A stretch of 64,000 nt of DNA, from NCBI RefSeq assembly GCF_009727055.1, contig NC_052350.1, forward strand, positions 32,054,203 through 32,118,202, in the 5' to 3' direction. The position numbers and the translations under genes were made by a program. The DNA comes from Benincasa hispida. Lineage: Eukaryota > Streptophyta > Magnoliopsida > Cucurbitales > Cucurbitaceae. The notes beneath the pieces were generated by a model. The model was given only the letters and a program-made list of their open reading frames with translations, was not told the DNA's origin and made no database searches. Shown one piece after another: positions 32,020-44,419 of this stretch (position 1 is its first letter; every line of letters begins with the position of its first letter).

Positions 32020-33130
32020 TAACTTGCATTTCTACAAGTTATCACACCCCAAAATTTTGAACAATGCTTGTCCTCGAGCATTTCTTAACATACTCTCATT
32101 GATCTTAACGCACTAGTTCAACCTCTCATATGTCCTTTAACCTACAAGTGTTTGAGATTAGCATTAGAAAATACAAGTTTTGTTCCCTTTCCAAAGAAAT
32201 ATATACTTGATCTCTTATACGACAAACTCTTTCTTCAAAACTCTTTTGCTTTCTAAAACATTTCCATCTTTCAAATCTAGTAATGCGTTAGAAGGTTTTT
32301 CTTGTTATAAAAATTCTAAGTACAAGTTGTTATTATCTTTTTAGGACTACCCCTGCGTCGATTCAGTTGACTCATCTTTGTTTTGGCTTGTCCCCCAGGT
32401 TTCATGTAGACATCTAACTACACGCAAGTGCCTTTCACGACTAAACTCTTATCTAAGCATCTAAGCGTTATGTTTTTCTTCCTTGGGCTTAGTTAGCGTC
32501 AAGCATTATATTTTTCACAACTACAGGCAAGTTCCATTACCAATCCTTAACTCATATCAAGTTGGGTTTCCCCCTTTGCATTGATAATGGAATTTTACTA
32601 TTATGTCCATAATTATTATTAATACGTTTTTTTATCGAATGAAATGAAATTGAGAAGGTTTTTATAAACCAGAGAACACATCAACTCGTACCTCCCCCAC
32701 CCCCAAATTTTGGAGATCGGCAAGATTTTCATTACTGAAAAAGAACTATAAAAGTTCCTTAGAAATATCAAAAGGAGGTTTGAGTTGAGGCTTGCACGCA
32801 TGGGAAATAAAAAATATGGTTCATTTAGTGAGGTTTTCAACTTATATTTCTAACGTCTGTCTAAACATGTGACTTATAAAACATTGTGATGATGAATATG
32901 CTTATGATGATGATGAATGTAAATGATGATTAATGGTTATGATGAGTGAAAATGGATTGAAGAACTGATCTATCTCTTGGTATGAAAATAAAGCGATCCG
33001 TTGGTGATAGATGTGTGCATACCTTATTAGTTCATACAAGTTCTCTTAAGTTAGACGAAAGTATAAATCTAACCCAAGTTTCTTGGTAAGTCCAGGGTTG
33101 ATTAAGATTTGATTATAATTGAAATATTCA
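32020..33130 (-). mobile_element. Athila LTR end and 3' non-coding fragment
   Basis: Opens with aacttgcatttctacaagttatcacacccc, the terminal hairpin plus polypurine complement seen at 55334-55372. It continues with internal non-coding text (cttgtcctcgagcatttctt; cccccacccccaaattttgg near 32695). Around 33040-33110 LTR-like text (cccaagtttcttggtaagtc) appears, so a further LTR piece is probably joined here. No coding frame. Confidence 0.5.
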
Positions 33131-33139
33131 TTCATGAAG

Positions 33140-33562
33140 TAATAGAACTATTTTTTGGCTAATCTATCAAGCATCTGGTCAATGAAGGTAAGTGAGAAGT
33201 GGTCTTTTTAGTCGGCACATTCCACTTTCTGTAGTCCATGCAAATACACCACCCAGTAATAATTCTGGATGGGATTAACTTATTGTTGCTATTGATCACT
33301 ACAATTATGCCACCTTTCTTTGGCACGCATTGAACTGCACTTACCCAATTGCTATAAAAAATGGTAGCTCACCCCTGCGTCGAGCCATTTTATAATTTCT
33401 TTCTTCACCACTTCTTTCATTATGGGATTGAGCCTGCGTTAGGGCTCAATCGATCCTGTCAAAATATACATGTGCTTGGCCTCCCCAAATTCTGAAATGA
33501 CGTAAACTACCTTTACGTCCTCACCATAACTCATACGGTATTTCTAAAACAATTTTTTAGGG
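33140..33562 (-). pseudogene. Athila RT fragment
   Basis: Minus-strand reading with frame breaks gives IMKEVVKKEIIKWLDAGV, NWVSAVQCVPKKGG and CMDYRKWN, in the order of the Athila RT N-terminal half (compare 42880-43292). It is fused directly to a copia integrase fragment at about 33563. Confidence 0.7.
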
Positions 33563-35228
33563 AACCATGTTGAAAATATAAATGGCAATTGGACATAACT
33601 CAGTATTGAACGAACCATGTCTAACAAGGTTCGATTTCTCTTTTTTGATCAGTGAGTTGGGATTGAATTCCATGTTCTACTGAATAGTTCTGAAATTGAA
33701 AATCGATATACTCACCACCTTAATCTGATCGAAGTATTTTAATCCTTTTACCTAATAGGTTCTCAACCTCAGTCTTATACTCTTTGAACTTTTCAAGAGT
33801 CTCAAACTTATGATGCATTAGATAAACATAGCCATATCTGGAATAATCATCAATAAAACTGACGAAGTATTCAGATCCTCCTCCAAGCTTTAACATTCAT
33901 CGTACTACAAAGATTTGAATGTATAAGTTCTATATGTTCTTTGGGTCTAAGACCTTTTCCTGAAAAAGATCTTTTCGTCATTTTTCCCTCAAGACATGAT
34001 TCACATGGAGGTAAAGATCGGTCTTCTAATTGATTTGGATGGCCATTCTTTATCAATCTTTCAATTCTATTGAGATTTATGTGACCAAGTTTTAAATGCC
34101 AAAGATAAGCGTTAGGAGAAGATTTTCATTTCTTATTTTGAGTTTCTACCGTTTTAAACATCCCTATATTTAAAATAGTTTTTGTCTCAGTTGGTCTTAA
34201 CACATACAAGTTATTTTCAAGTTTAGCATAACATATATGAACACCTTTTGAACTAATGAACACTTCATTTATATCAAAAGTTACTTTATACATATGTTCT
34301 AGCAATCAAGATACAAAGATTAAGTTTCTTTTCATTTTAGGTACAAAATATACATATTCCAATTAAATGTAGGAATCTCCAAAACATAACTTGATGTCTC
34401 CCACTGCTTTTGTTGAAATGACTTCACCCATTCCCATCTTGAAAGTCATTTCATTTTTCGACAACTGCTTCCAGGAACTAGTTTCCTAAATTAAAGTGTA
34501 AATATGATTAGTGGCACCTGAATCCAATATCCAGGTCAAATGAGAACTTTCCACTAAACATGTTTCTATTACAAATAAATCAGATTTAACTTGATTTTCT
34601 TTTCAGATTTCTTCTCCCCAAGATACTTAGGGCCATTTCGTTTCCAATGCCCATCGACGTTACAATAGAATCATTTTCCTTTTGCAACTTTCGTCTTGCT
34701 CTTAGTAGTAGGATTCATTTTATTCCCTTTTTCTTTCTTCTTCATCTGGATACTCTTATCCTTTGAAGATTCAGACTTCTTTTCAGAGAGTTTTGAACTA
34801 GATAAACCTTTCCAAAATTTCCTTTGCGAAATAACATTTGCTTACCCTTCTTTATTTTTCATTAAGGATTGATAAGTTTGGAGTTTATTCAAGAGAGTTG
34901 TCAAGTTGTAATCAATCTTATTCATTACAACATTTGTACAAAAGGTCAGAAAACTATTCGGACGAGAATCCATTATCATAATAACATGACTCCTCTCGTC
35001 TATGATAGCACCATTTGCTTTCGCTATGTTGAAGTGGACCATCATGACGTGTTCTCTAATAGAAGTCCCTTCCTTCATATGCGAATTGTACATGTATTTT
35101 ATAGCATCATGTCATGCTGATGAGGACAACTATCGAAACATCCCTTGTAACGACTCCATGATCTCTCTAGCAGTGACCAAAGTTTCATGCTTTTTAGTAA
35201 GCACATCAGAAATGCTTGCTAAAATGAA
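33563..35228 (-). pseudogene. Ty1/copia gag to integrase fragment
   Basis: From right to left: gag polypeptide (35093-34842, MYNSHMKEGTSIREHVMMVH; DYNLTTLLNKLQ), a degenerate zinc knuckle (FYCNVDGHWKRN, about 34660), a pre-integrase region (to about 34060), and the integrase start (34056-33871, CESCLEGKMTKRSF; HIELIHSNLC). Integrase continues to RTLLDMVRSILSYVQLP near 33590 and is cut there. No RT. It resembles the better-preserved element at 49161-53147. Confidence 0.75.
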
Positions 35229-35872
35229 TGTAACATCCCGAATTTCAGGAAAATTTAAGTTAGTTATCTAAAATTATTGAGTTTTAGTTTCCATTTTATT
35301 TTTGGAAATTGAAATTAAATTGAAATAATTGAAATGCTTTTATTGGTTACATTAAATTTAATTGATTGGATATTCGAACTAATTATCTTGAAAATATTGA
35401 ATTTTGCCTCCGTTTGATTTTGGATTTTGGAGCCAACTTAAAACAATTAAGGAGATTATTAGTTTCATGTGATTTTAAATTGATGTAAGTATTTGAAAAT
35501 TTTTAATTTGTATCAAATTGATGGATTTTATGCCATTTAATTTTGGTTATTGAAGTCTAAATTAAGGTAATTTGAGAAGTTGATTTATTAATTTAATAGA
35601 ATCTTTAGAGATTTTGGAGATATTGTGATAACATATTTTATTTATATTTTTAAAATTGAAAAAAAAATGGGAATCAGGATTTTTCGAAATTAAAGGAGAG
35701 TGAAAATATGCAGAAAATTGGGAAGAAAGCAATTCGATTTTTCAGCAACAACTTCCATAAAATTTACGATTTCTAGAGTTTGAACCATTGTATTGTGCTC
35801 AAATTTGGTCAGTCTGTTCGGGACATATAGAGTTTCGTTTTGAATGGTTGGATCTGAAGGATCTCTTACCGA

Positions 35873-37256
35873 AGAGTTCTATGAGCGCGTTCAGATCGCT
35901 CCGATCTCACAGTGACCGAAATACAACAATATACATTTGACATATAGTTATGCAAAAAAACACTAATTATCGGCATGCTATGAACAACAAAATAACAAGA
36001 GAATGAGTGCCATACCAGTTGAAGAAGTTCTTCACACTTCGACACACCAAGTAGCGGAAAACCTCCACACGATCTACCAACGCCCAGCAGAAGCGTCGAC
36101 TGCAGTAGCACGAACAATCACAAACACGAACGCTGTGGGGACAACACCACCAGAAAAGAGCCCTGGGTATTCTCAGAGTGAGAACCCAAAGCGTGATCTT
36201 TGGTGAATTTGGTAGAGGAAGGAGGAATATAAACAAGTGGGAGGGAAAAAGACGCTATCGCATAGCAGAATGCTTATCGTTTAGGAGAAGCTACACGATC
36301 GTTTAGGTTTTACTGAACGATCATTTAGTAAATGGTATACGATCGTTTAGTAAAATCGGCACACTATACGATCGTTAGAGAAGCTATGCAATCGTGTAGG
36401 AACAAGTGTGCGATCGTTTAGGCGCGAGGTGGACGATCGTCTAGACGAAGATCAACTATCACATAGGCTCTCGATTGACTTAGGCGATCGTTTAGAATTC
36501 TACCAACGTGCACTCTCTTTCTTTTTTGGACCGGACGATCAAAATGAAATAATTTCATTTTTATTTCATTGGTTACAATAACCGACTCATTCCCACTAAC
36601 CACGTTCAAACGTGATTTTGGGATTAATTATCATATAATTAACAAACTAATTAATTAATAAATACAATCATATTATATTTTTAACCTATAGTTTGATATC
36701 ACATATCTACTATATTATTTTCTCCCCTACTTGATATAAATCATATTTATATCTAATTTCCTCCAAAATAATGTATCTCATACATTTAGCCAATTATATC
36801 ATATATAATTAACCAGTCCAATTATATCATATATAATCGAACTTCCCCTTCTCAATAGAACATTTCAAATTAACCCAAATACTGGTTCTCGACTTTATCC
36901 AAGCTACCTAGGGGACCTAAATATTTTGTGGTCCGGTCTTATACAAACTTCTTTGTATAGAATATCCCCACCCGCATATCTAATACATGAATGATCAGGA
37001 TCAAACCATTTGTAGCACTTTACAACAATTGTAATTTAGGTTATCACTTAAACATGACCCACCTGTATGTCTCCACATAAATGTTTAAGTTACAATGATA
37101 ACCTTGGATATTGGTTTATTAGTTTGTGGTTAATGCAACTAAAATATCACATATTTTATAGATAAAGTGAATAAAATATCAAATATTATTAATCACATAA
37201 GACTTTGTTCATACAATGTTTACAAACTATAGGACCCTACAAAATTTAGGGCATCA
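35873..37256 (-). repeat. solo copia-like LTR with ACCGA target duplication
   Basis: On the minus strand it begins TGATGCCCTAAATTTTGTAGG, like the LTR next to the copia element at 49050 (TGATACCCTAAA). ACCGA at 35868-35872 and 37257-37261 flanks it. Its far end (agaactct) is not the usual CA, so that boundary is less secure. It contains the CGATCGTTTAG array (36290-36495). The short plus frame at 36003-36206 is not considered a gene. Confidence 0.55.
36250..36500. repeat. CGATCGTTTAG motif array
   Basis: About ten exact or near copies of acgatcgtttag within 250 bp at irregular spacing, with variants such as gatcatttag and gatcgtctag. A sparser set occurs at 61150-61400. Confidence 0.8.
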
Positions 37257-37970
37257 ACCGAACATGATGGATGTGTTATTTTTTTTATTAGTTTATAATA
37301 TAAGTGTTACATTATATATAATGAAAATGAAATTGCATTGAGCATGACATTACTTAGTAAATATAAGTGTTATATTTAATTAATGTCAGTAGATGCATGA
37401 TTATAGGTTTTAATTATTTCATTAATTTTATAAGTGTTATAAGTTTAATGATTAGAATTAAAATATATGATCAAGAGTTACATGCAAACGTAAGTTTCAA
37501 TTATTTTAAATAATTTAAAATTAATTTAACTAGACCCACGTTGAATTATTTCTAATATGATTAGAAATAGGTTAATCATTTAATTTTTTACTAGGATTAA
37601 ATTGGAAATAATAAAAGATTAAATTTTTAAAATAATTTTTTATAAGAGACCTTTGTCTAAGGAAGATTATGTCTAAGGTTGGGGTATTTAAGCAAATGAA
37701 AATGAAACACCCCTACTTGAGAACCGGCCTGGAGGTGAACTAGACAAATATTTTATAAGCATGCAATACATGATTAGGTTTATTAAAGTATTTAATAAAC
37801 AAGAATCATATATTGTTAACTATCCAATATTATATTTATATTGGGCCAATTTAAAAATACACTTAAATAAGTTGTTAGTCGAATTTACCTAAGTAACGAA
37901 CCCTAGGTTTAAAACACAACGTGGGAGGAAAATGATGTATATGATATGTCAATTTCCTTTCACATTCTCC

Positions 37971-39837
37971 CTAATAATTCAGACCATGAGATCTATGAAG
38001 GAACTCTAACTGATGGAGAGATCCTTGAGCGGAAGCAAGATTGACCCAAATTCCATTTTTCATTGAATGTAAGTTTTACAGTAAATAAAAATAAGATATG
38101 CATTTATATAAATTATAGCATGCTACAATAAAGGAAAACTTAGGGTTTCATAAGTCCTTATCTTTGAAAACTACTCTTCAAGAATCCCTCAAACAAGTCA
38201 TGAATGGATCTCCTTCTCCAAACGGGACACAACCACTTGAGAACCATCTCTATTCTTTTGGGACAAAGGATTCAAGCAGCTTGAATCCTTGGAAGAGGGA
38301 AGGAGATGGAGAGGAGGAGAGGGATGTGACGAACTTTTCTTTTTTGTATTAGTTTTTCTAGAGATAACTCTTCTCTCAAAGAAAATTGAGGAAGAAGATG
38401 AATCTCCAACCCTTGATTCTTTTACAACCCACGTTATTAAATGAGAGTATATGGGGGAAGGGAGTTGTAACTCCTTCCCTTTGATTAGTTTAAATTAAAT
38501 TAATAATAATAAAAAATATATATATAACAACTACTTTATTATATCTATACATACTATATGTTATATCAAAAATAACATATAACGTATAGTTTTATATTGC
38601 ATCAAATACAACATAGCCTATAGATTTATTTTCTCTCAACAATACATAGAACTTATATAAATCACATTTATATTAAATTCACTTATATGAATCTCATCCC
38701 TATAATTAATATTTGAATCATATTCAAATATTTAATTCCTCTCAACTTATTTATGGTATTTAATATAAATCATATTTATATTAAATTTAATTACATGAAT
38801 CTCATTCATTTAATTAGTATTTGAATCATATTCAAATTCCTCTTATATTACCTTATATTATAATGTATCAAATATATTATATGAATTATATCTCATATAT
38901 AATTAACTTAATTAATTATATGATGTATAATTAATTCCCTTAACGAATTCGAACACTTCAAATTAATCCAAAATTAATTCTCAATTAAATCCTTGTTAAG
39001 CTATAGAGGAGACCTTATGGGCCTATAGATTGAAGCTCCAACGGTACTCAGATAATTAATTAAACTCTTAAATTAAATTACTCAACATCTGTTAACTGTC
39101 GGTCATCCACTAAAGACCGACAGCTGCACTCTTTGCACTACAGATAAATTTCTGCATCCAGTGGATATCACCAATCAACAGTGCGATGACCCTTCACAAA
39201 TTGCTCGTAAGTACAAGCTAGGCCAAAATTATCGGCTTGTCCCTATAGTTACATCTAACTCTTTAAGTACCACCGATTCCTCTAATGAACAATAAGTCAT
39301 AGTCCAACTATGACCAAGTCCCTCTCGAGCAAGGAGAGGGTGTGGCCACTATGTTCAAGACTTGAAATCAGCCCTTAGGAGAGCAATTTATCTACTTGCC
39401 CCTACATCGAGGAAGCAGTGAATTTTGTTTAGTATAGCTCTATTCCAGCTCCTCAATTAGACGAATCCCCAAAATGGTAGGTTTGTTGAGTTGGCAATCT
39501 GGCCACTCTCACCCATAAAAATCAAAGGACCTCCTTCATGAGTAAGAGTTCACAACTCACTCACGATTCAGGTCATGTCACCTATGGTCATCCTAATGAA
39601 ATGTAAGTCTCTATTATTAACGGCGTTATATAAAGAGACTAATCATTTCGTGGTTCGATTTTATACAAACTCTTTGTGTAGGATACCCTCGCTCACATGT
39701 CTCCACATGAATGATTAGGATCATATCATTTGTAGTACTTTACAATATTTGTAACACCTACAAAGCGGGTCGTAACCGTAGTGTCACAAACATAAGGTAC
39801 CCAACCTTATCCATCTACTACGGACTATTTAGGTTAT
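37971..39837 (-). repeat. copia-type LTR and leader fragment
   Basis: 38940-39400 matches 48540-48900 and shares ccttatgggcctatagattg, gttaactgtcgg, tccactaaagac and similar runs. 37971-38460 has leader-like text. The frame at 38164-38352 has no recognised product. The LTR is cut at 39837 in ggactatttaggtta, where block B starts. Confidence 0.55.
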
Positions 39838-40147
39838 TAGTTTCTTCCTTATATGCTAGTTAGATGGAAAGAACTTATCTAAATTCACTTAGATCTTGGT
39901 ATTGATTCACAATACACATTTGATTGAAAATCATACTAAAGTGTTTAAACTAACCTTACTAATATGCAAAAGGTTGTATTATTTATCTTTTCACATGGTA
40001 TTACATAGTATTCAACGTTTAACACATAGCTAAAACATAAAGTGTTTAAATTTACCCTTCTTACTTGTAAGTAAAAGGACCTATTATTTGTCATTTCATT
40101 CTATTACTTTATATTTATCTCTTAACATATTGTTCTCATGCTCATTT

Positions 40148-41099
40148 TTATGTTTCCACCACAAAGGCTCTTATGATAATCCCCGACTTTCAATGTGTTC
40201 CAAGTTGAGACAACTGAAATCGGACCAACTCACTGCTCCAAAGTAAGAATTTTCCTATCAAGATCTTGAACCACTCGTTTCTTGGCTTTTTCTGTAGTAT
40301 TTCTTGAGACTCTTCCGCACTCCCATCTGGCATCACGATTTTTTTGGTCACAGGAAGATCTCATCTATTGGTATTATCTTTCAACATCACCTCCATATTT
40401 ACTGTGTACCAAGTATTTTGTTTGAAACTAGAAGAACTCATGTCCAACACAATCAAACCAAGATATCTGAAGAAGCTCTGCTTCTTCAATTGTGTAACTG
40501 CAAGTTTTTAAACACCATAATGAGAAATTACATTGAGTAAAGGCATTTTTTTCCCTCCAAACTCGACCAAACACATTCTTACTAAATTATATTATTTTTC
40601 CTCTTGTTTTAGGGATAAAACTAATTTCTTTTAAAACAATAAATCCTATTTTATTTTAATTTATTTAGAATTAAATCAAAAGTATTAAGCTTATTCAAAA
40701 TTGAACTTGAGCACATGTTTTTATATCTCATAATAATATAATATAGCATAAGATATGGGATTGTTTTCAAATAAAGAAAAATGAGCCAACTTATTTATAA
40801 ATATAGCAAAATGACACCGTCTATCAATGATAGACCGCGATAGACTTCTACCATTGGATGATAAAAGTCTAGCACGATCTATAACTCATTGATGCATAAT
40901 GAAATTAATAATTAGTTTATATTGTTATGTACCAAGAACAAAAGAGTGGACAATAATGAAAGATTTCGGTAATGAACAAATAAAATTTGGGCTTAATATT
41001 ATACCCGCAACATTCCACCTTGTTCTATTTCCAGTATTCGTTGTTATCACTCCATGCTATTGTGAGAGCTATCGGAAATGCCAAAAATTGTGTGCTCAT
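40148..41099 (-). pseudogene. phloem lectin (PP2/Lec17-like) pseudogene B
   Basis: Paralogue of 15256-16203 with the same two-exon plan. Exon 1 (41099-41005) reads MSTQFLAFPIALTIAWSDNN then YWK followed by TAG (41027-41025) in place of Trp. The intron is 507 bp (41004-40498), with the GT and AG kept. Exon 2 (40497-40148) reads SYTIEEAELLQISWFDC, then loses two bases (near 40450), which shifts the frame. Beyond this the original frame has TGA at 40363-40361 and 40192-40190, both at Trp positions, and runs on to TAA at 40150-40148 because the ancestral stop is changed. With four lesions it is a clear pseudogene, older or less constrained than copy A. Confidence 0.88.
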
Positions 41100-41173
41100 T
41101 GTTTTCTTTTTGGTTTGCCACTAAAAAGATTGGACTTTGGAGGAGAGATGTGGGAATAAGTAATTCCACTACT

Positions 41174-41181
41174 CTTTTATA
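41174..41181 (-). promoter_or_regulatory. TATA box of lectin pseudogene B
   Basis: Minus-strand TATAAAAG 75 bp upstream of the ATG at 41099, same distance as in copy A. Confidence 0.6.
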
Positions 41182-42514
41182 CTCGCGCATAAGGGTATTT
41201 TAGACCTTTCTAAAAGTACGAATTTTTTGTATCCCTTATCCTTTCTATCTTTATCTTTAATGTATCTTGTTTTTATTATTTTTTGAAAAAGTTGCCTTTA
41301 TCGTTAATAGGAGTCCATCAACAATTAAGTCTATCATTGAGACACTTTGCTATGTTTTTATTATTTTTTAAAAAAGTTGCTATAGACTTAAATATGATAG
41401 TAAATTCCAAAGTATCAACAAATATGGCTCATTGCAAAAAAAAAAAAAAATGTAGATATAGAAAAATTAAGATCTAATTCTCGAAGTCTACTATTGATAG
41501 GCTATATCGTTAATAGGAGTATATTGGCAATAAAGTTTATCATTGACACACTTTTCTATGTTTGTATTTAAAAAAAAAAAAATATTGACAAACACTTAAT
41601 TATTAGCCCTAAAAACGCTACCTATTGCAATTACCTTAAGAAAATATATTTAAATAATAAAATAATATATATTAATAGTTGAGAACTAATATTGTTTGGA
41701 TAAGATTTACATCGATTAATTAATATGGTTTGTTTATATTCTTCTCATAGAAAAAGGGTATGTAAGTTAGCCTTGGATTCTATGTGTTTCTTTTCATTCA
41801 TTTAGGTTTAGGTATGATTTAAAATATTTTCATCCAATTTTTTTATCGATTTGAAGCCAATATCATGCATAATGGTATCCTTTTCAATGAGGTCAATATT
41901 TTCCAATGAAGGTTGTACAAATCAAATGAAATAAATGATAAGCTAACAAAATTTTTAATAGGATTAAATTGATTTTTAAAGTATGTAGACCAAATCATTA
42001 TTAATGAAAATGTAGGAACCAAGTGTATACACTTTATGAAACTTGAGAGACAAAAAAGAATTCTTAACCTTTTGTTTCTTTTTATTTTTTATGTTGAGTT
42101 TTTTTTTATTCTTATTATATAACTTTCTACCCGCTGCGCTCGAGTTATCCTACTTTGCATACTATCTAAACTTGCGGACTTGTCTATGTTTGCATCTTAA
42201 TATGCATCCTCAATTTTTTCTCTAAAAAATGCTTTTTGGAGTCACGAGCTCACTACATGGTCAACAAACTTTCTCCTATATGTTCTGCAAGATGTATTTT
42301 GATGGACCCACTAGTCTATATGTAAACATTATTATCTAGTACACTTCTCTCTCTTTTATGTAGCAAGTAATACTATGAACAACTTTTGTTTAATCTCAAT
42401 GTATGTGAAAACTTTAGATTTCCTTAATATTGTTGATTTGGGATCAATTTTAGGTTATAGGTAGTTCAAAGTTTTAAAAAAAAACAATTAGTGGAATATA
42501 TTAAAAAAAAACTA

Positions 42515-42850
42515 GGCCCAATCTCCCGACAACGACATTGGGAGTAGGCATATCTCTGGACGAACTACAAGGCATCAAGATATTGAAAAATGAAATCCAG
42601 TCGGTTTAACAAACTCCCAACGACATTGACACCGTTAGGAGAGGTGGAACAACCGTTGATGAAACGTTGATCTCAGGGGATATCCTATCTATCAACGAGG
42701 TATAGACATCGTTGGGAGTTAGGATAAACTCTCGACGCATAGTTGTCGTACGTCGGGAGAATGTCTCTCGATGCCTATTTTCCATCTATTCTCTGACGAG
42801 ATATTGTTTGTTGAGAGATTATCTCCCAACGTAGTTTAAGCTATATCTAG
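42515..42850. repeat. CACTA-like subterminal repeat field, block B
   Basis: More regular than in block A: ctcccgacaacgacattgg, ctcccaacgac, cgttgggag, cgtacgtcgggag, ctctcgacgc, ctcccaacg and others, at least ten copies in both orientations. A ttttttcttg stretch follows at 42886, inside or next to the RT fragment. Confidence 0.5.
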
Positions 42851-42870
42851 ACGATGTTATGCGTTAGATG

Positions 42871-43292
42871 AATGTGGTTTTTTCTTGATCTTCAGGAGCG
42901 ATCATGATCTGGTTATAGCCGACATACCCATCCAAAAAGCAGTAGAAGTCATTTTCAGCTAGGCGATCTAGCATTTGGTCGATAAAAGGCAAAGGGAAAT
43001 GATCCTTCTCTGTTGTCGCATTTAATTTGCAGTAGTCCATGCAAATTCACAATCCCATGATGGTCCTTTGTAGTATTAGTTCGTTATTTGTATTAGGGAC
43101 TATCGTCATCCCTCCTTTCTTTGGTACGCATTGCACGGGGCTGACCCATGTGCTGTCGGCTATTGGATAGATGATGCCCGTGTCTAACCACTTGATTATC
43201 TCCTTCTTTACGACCTTCTTAATCGTAGGGTTGAGTCTGCGCTGATGTTCGATCGATCCTTTGTGATTCTCTTCGAGACGAATTCTATGCAT
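42871..43292 (-). pseudogene. Athila RT, N-terminal part, truncated
   Basis: Reads IRLEENHKGSIEHQRRLNPT, VKKEIIKWLDTGIIYPIADS, WVSPVQCVPKKGGMTIV, then in another frame CKLNATTEKDHFPLPFIDQM and FYCFLDGYVGYNQIMIAPED, ending in EKTTFI. The catalytic Asp-Asp box lies beyond the break at about 42871. It follows the protease region of the same element to its right. Confidence 0.85.
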
Positions 43293-43299
43293 GCAGTAT

Positions 43300-44290
43300 G
43301 TGGATTGATTCCTCTAATGTCTGCAAGCGTCCAGCCAATTGCTTTTGCATACTTTCTCAGAATGCTCAGCAGCGCATTTTCTTGGTCTTTATTAAGTGCA
43401 AAGGAAATGATTATAGGTATCTTTTTATTCTACCCGAGAAATGCATACTTCAGGTGGTTAGGAAGGGTCTTCAGCTCTATTGTTGGTGGTTGTTTCAAGG
43501 ATGGTTTTGTTTTTTTTGTTTCTTCATTCACTGTCGGCTTATCTTATTGGGATGTGATCATCTCATATTCTTTGGTTGTTTTTTCTATGATCGCATTACA
43601 TGCTACAATGGATGCAATCACATCCTCATCTTCAGGCTTCTCTTCGTCATTCAAACTTTGTTCATCGTCGGATTCATTGAGGTCTTCTTAATCAGGATAT
43701 TTCATGGCTCGGATAATGTCAAACCTGAGCTTCTGTCCATTCACGCTTAGCGTGATCTCTCTTTTATACACATCAATTTGGACGTGACCGGTAGATAAAA
43801 ATGGTCACCTCAGAATGATGGACACATCTTTGTCTGTTTCGTAGTCCAGGATGATGAAGTTTGTTGGTAATATAAATTTGTCGATTGTAACTAGAACATC
43901 CTTTAATTTCCCCTCTGGATGCACAAGAGATCTATCCGCTAACTGGAGAGTCACCGTCGTGGGCACAAGTTGCCCCACATTCAGCTGCTTGAAAATTGAC
44001 AGAGGCATCAAGTTAATGATGGCCTCAAGATCGCATAGCACTTGACTGATGTATAATCCTCCAATAGAGCAAGGTATAGTGAAACTCCCAGGGTTGCGCA
44101 TTTTCGGTGGGATTATAGATTTTGAGCTCTACGTCAAAGCCACCATTGTGAACTTATCAATGCCTCTCTTCTTTGTCACCATATCCTTTAGAAACTTTGC
44201 ATATGCGAGCATCTCCTCAATTTCTTCAGTGAACGGAATGTTAATATGCAACTGTTTTAGCATATCCATGAAGCATTGATACTGTACCTC
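43300..44290 (-). pseudogene. Athila protease region and linker
   Basis: 44101-43805 encodes RNPGSFTIPCSIGGLYISQV, then VLCDLEAIINLMPLSIF, where the active site is Asp-Leu-Glu instead of the usual Asp-Leu-Gly, so it is probably inactive. FILPTNFIILDYETDKDVSI follows. The linker to RT has long charged stretches with stops (to 43300). 44290-44110 holds the upstream linker (FTEEIEEMLAYAKFLKDM). Confidence 0.8.
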
Positions 44291-44419
44291 ATCATTTTTC
44301 TTCTTTTTGAGTCTCTGAGGAAATGGTGGCAGTTGTATTCTTACGGTCCCCTATTCTTTGAGCTCTGAGGTGGATGCAATCTCTGGTTCCATCGCATCTT
44401 TCTTTTCTATTTTTCCTCG

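Larger units (their letters stand above)
35229..37970 (+). repeat. gypsy-type LTR split by a solo copia-like LTR
   Basis: Starts TGTAACATCCCGAATTTCAGG at 35229. The left part runs to 35872, the insertion lies at 35873-37256, and AT-rich text continues after it. The section near 37640-37735 (ggggtatttaagcaaatgaa; gaaacacccctacttgagaa) recurs inverted at 60370-60440. The right end is not clear. Confidence 0.5.
39838..42870. repeat. duplication block B (homologous to 14926-19530)
   Basis: Same order and orientation as block A: 80-bp left end, lectin pseudogene, AT-rich spacer, ctcccgacg repeat field. It ends abruptly at about 42870 (gcgttagatgaatgtggt), where it is joined to a truncated Athila RT. 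Confidence 0.8.
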
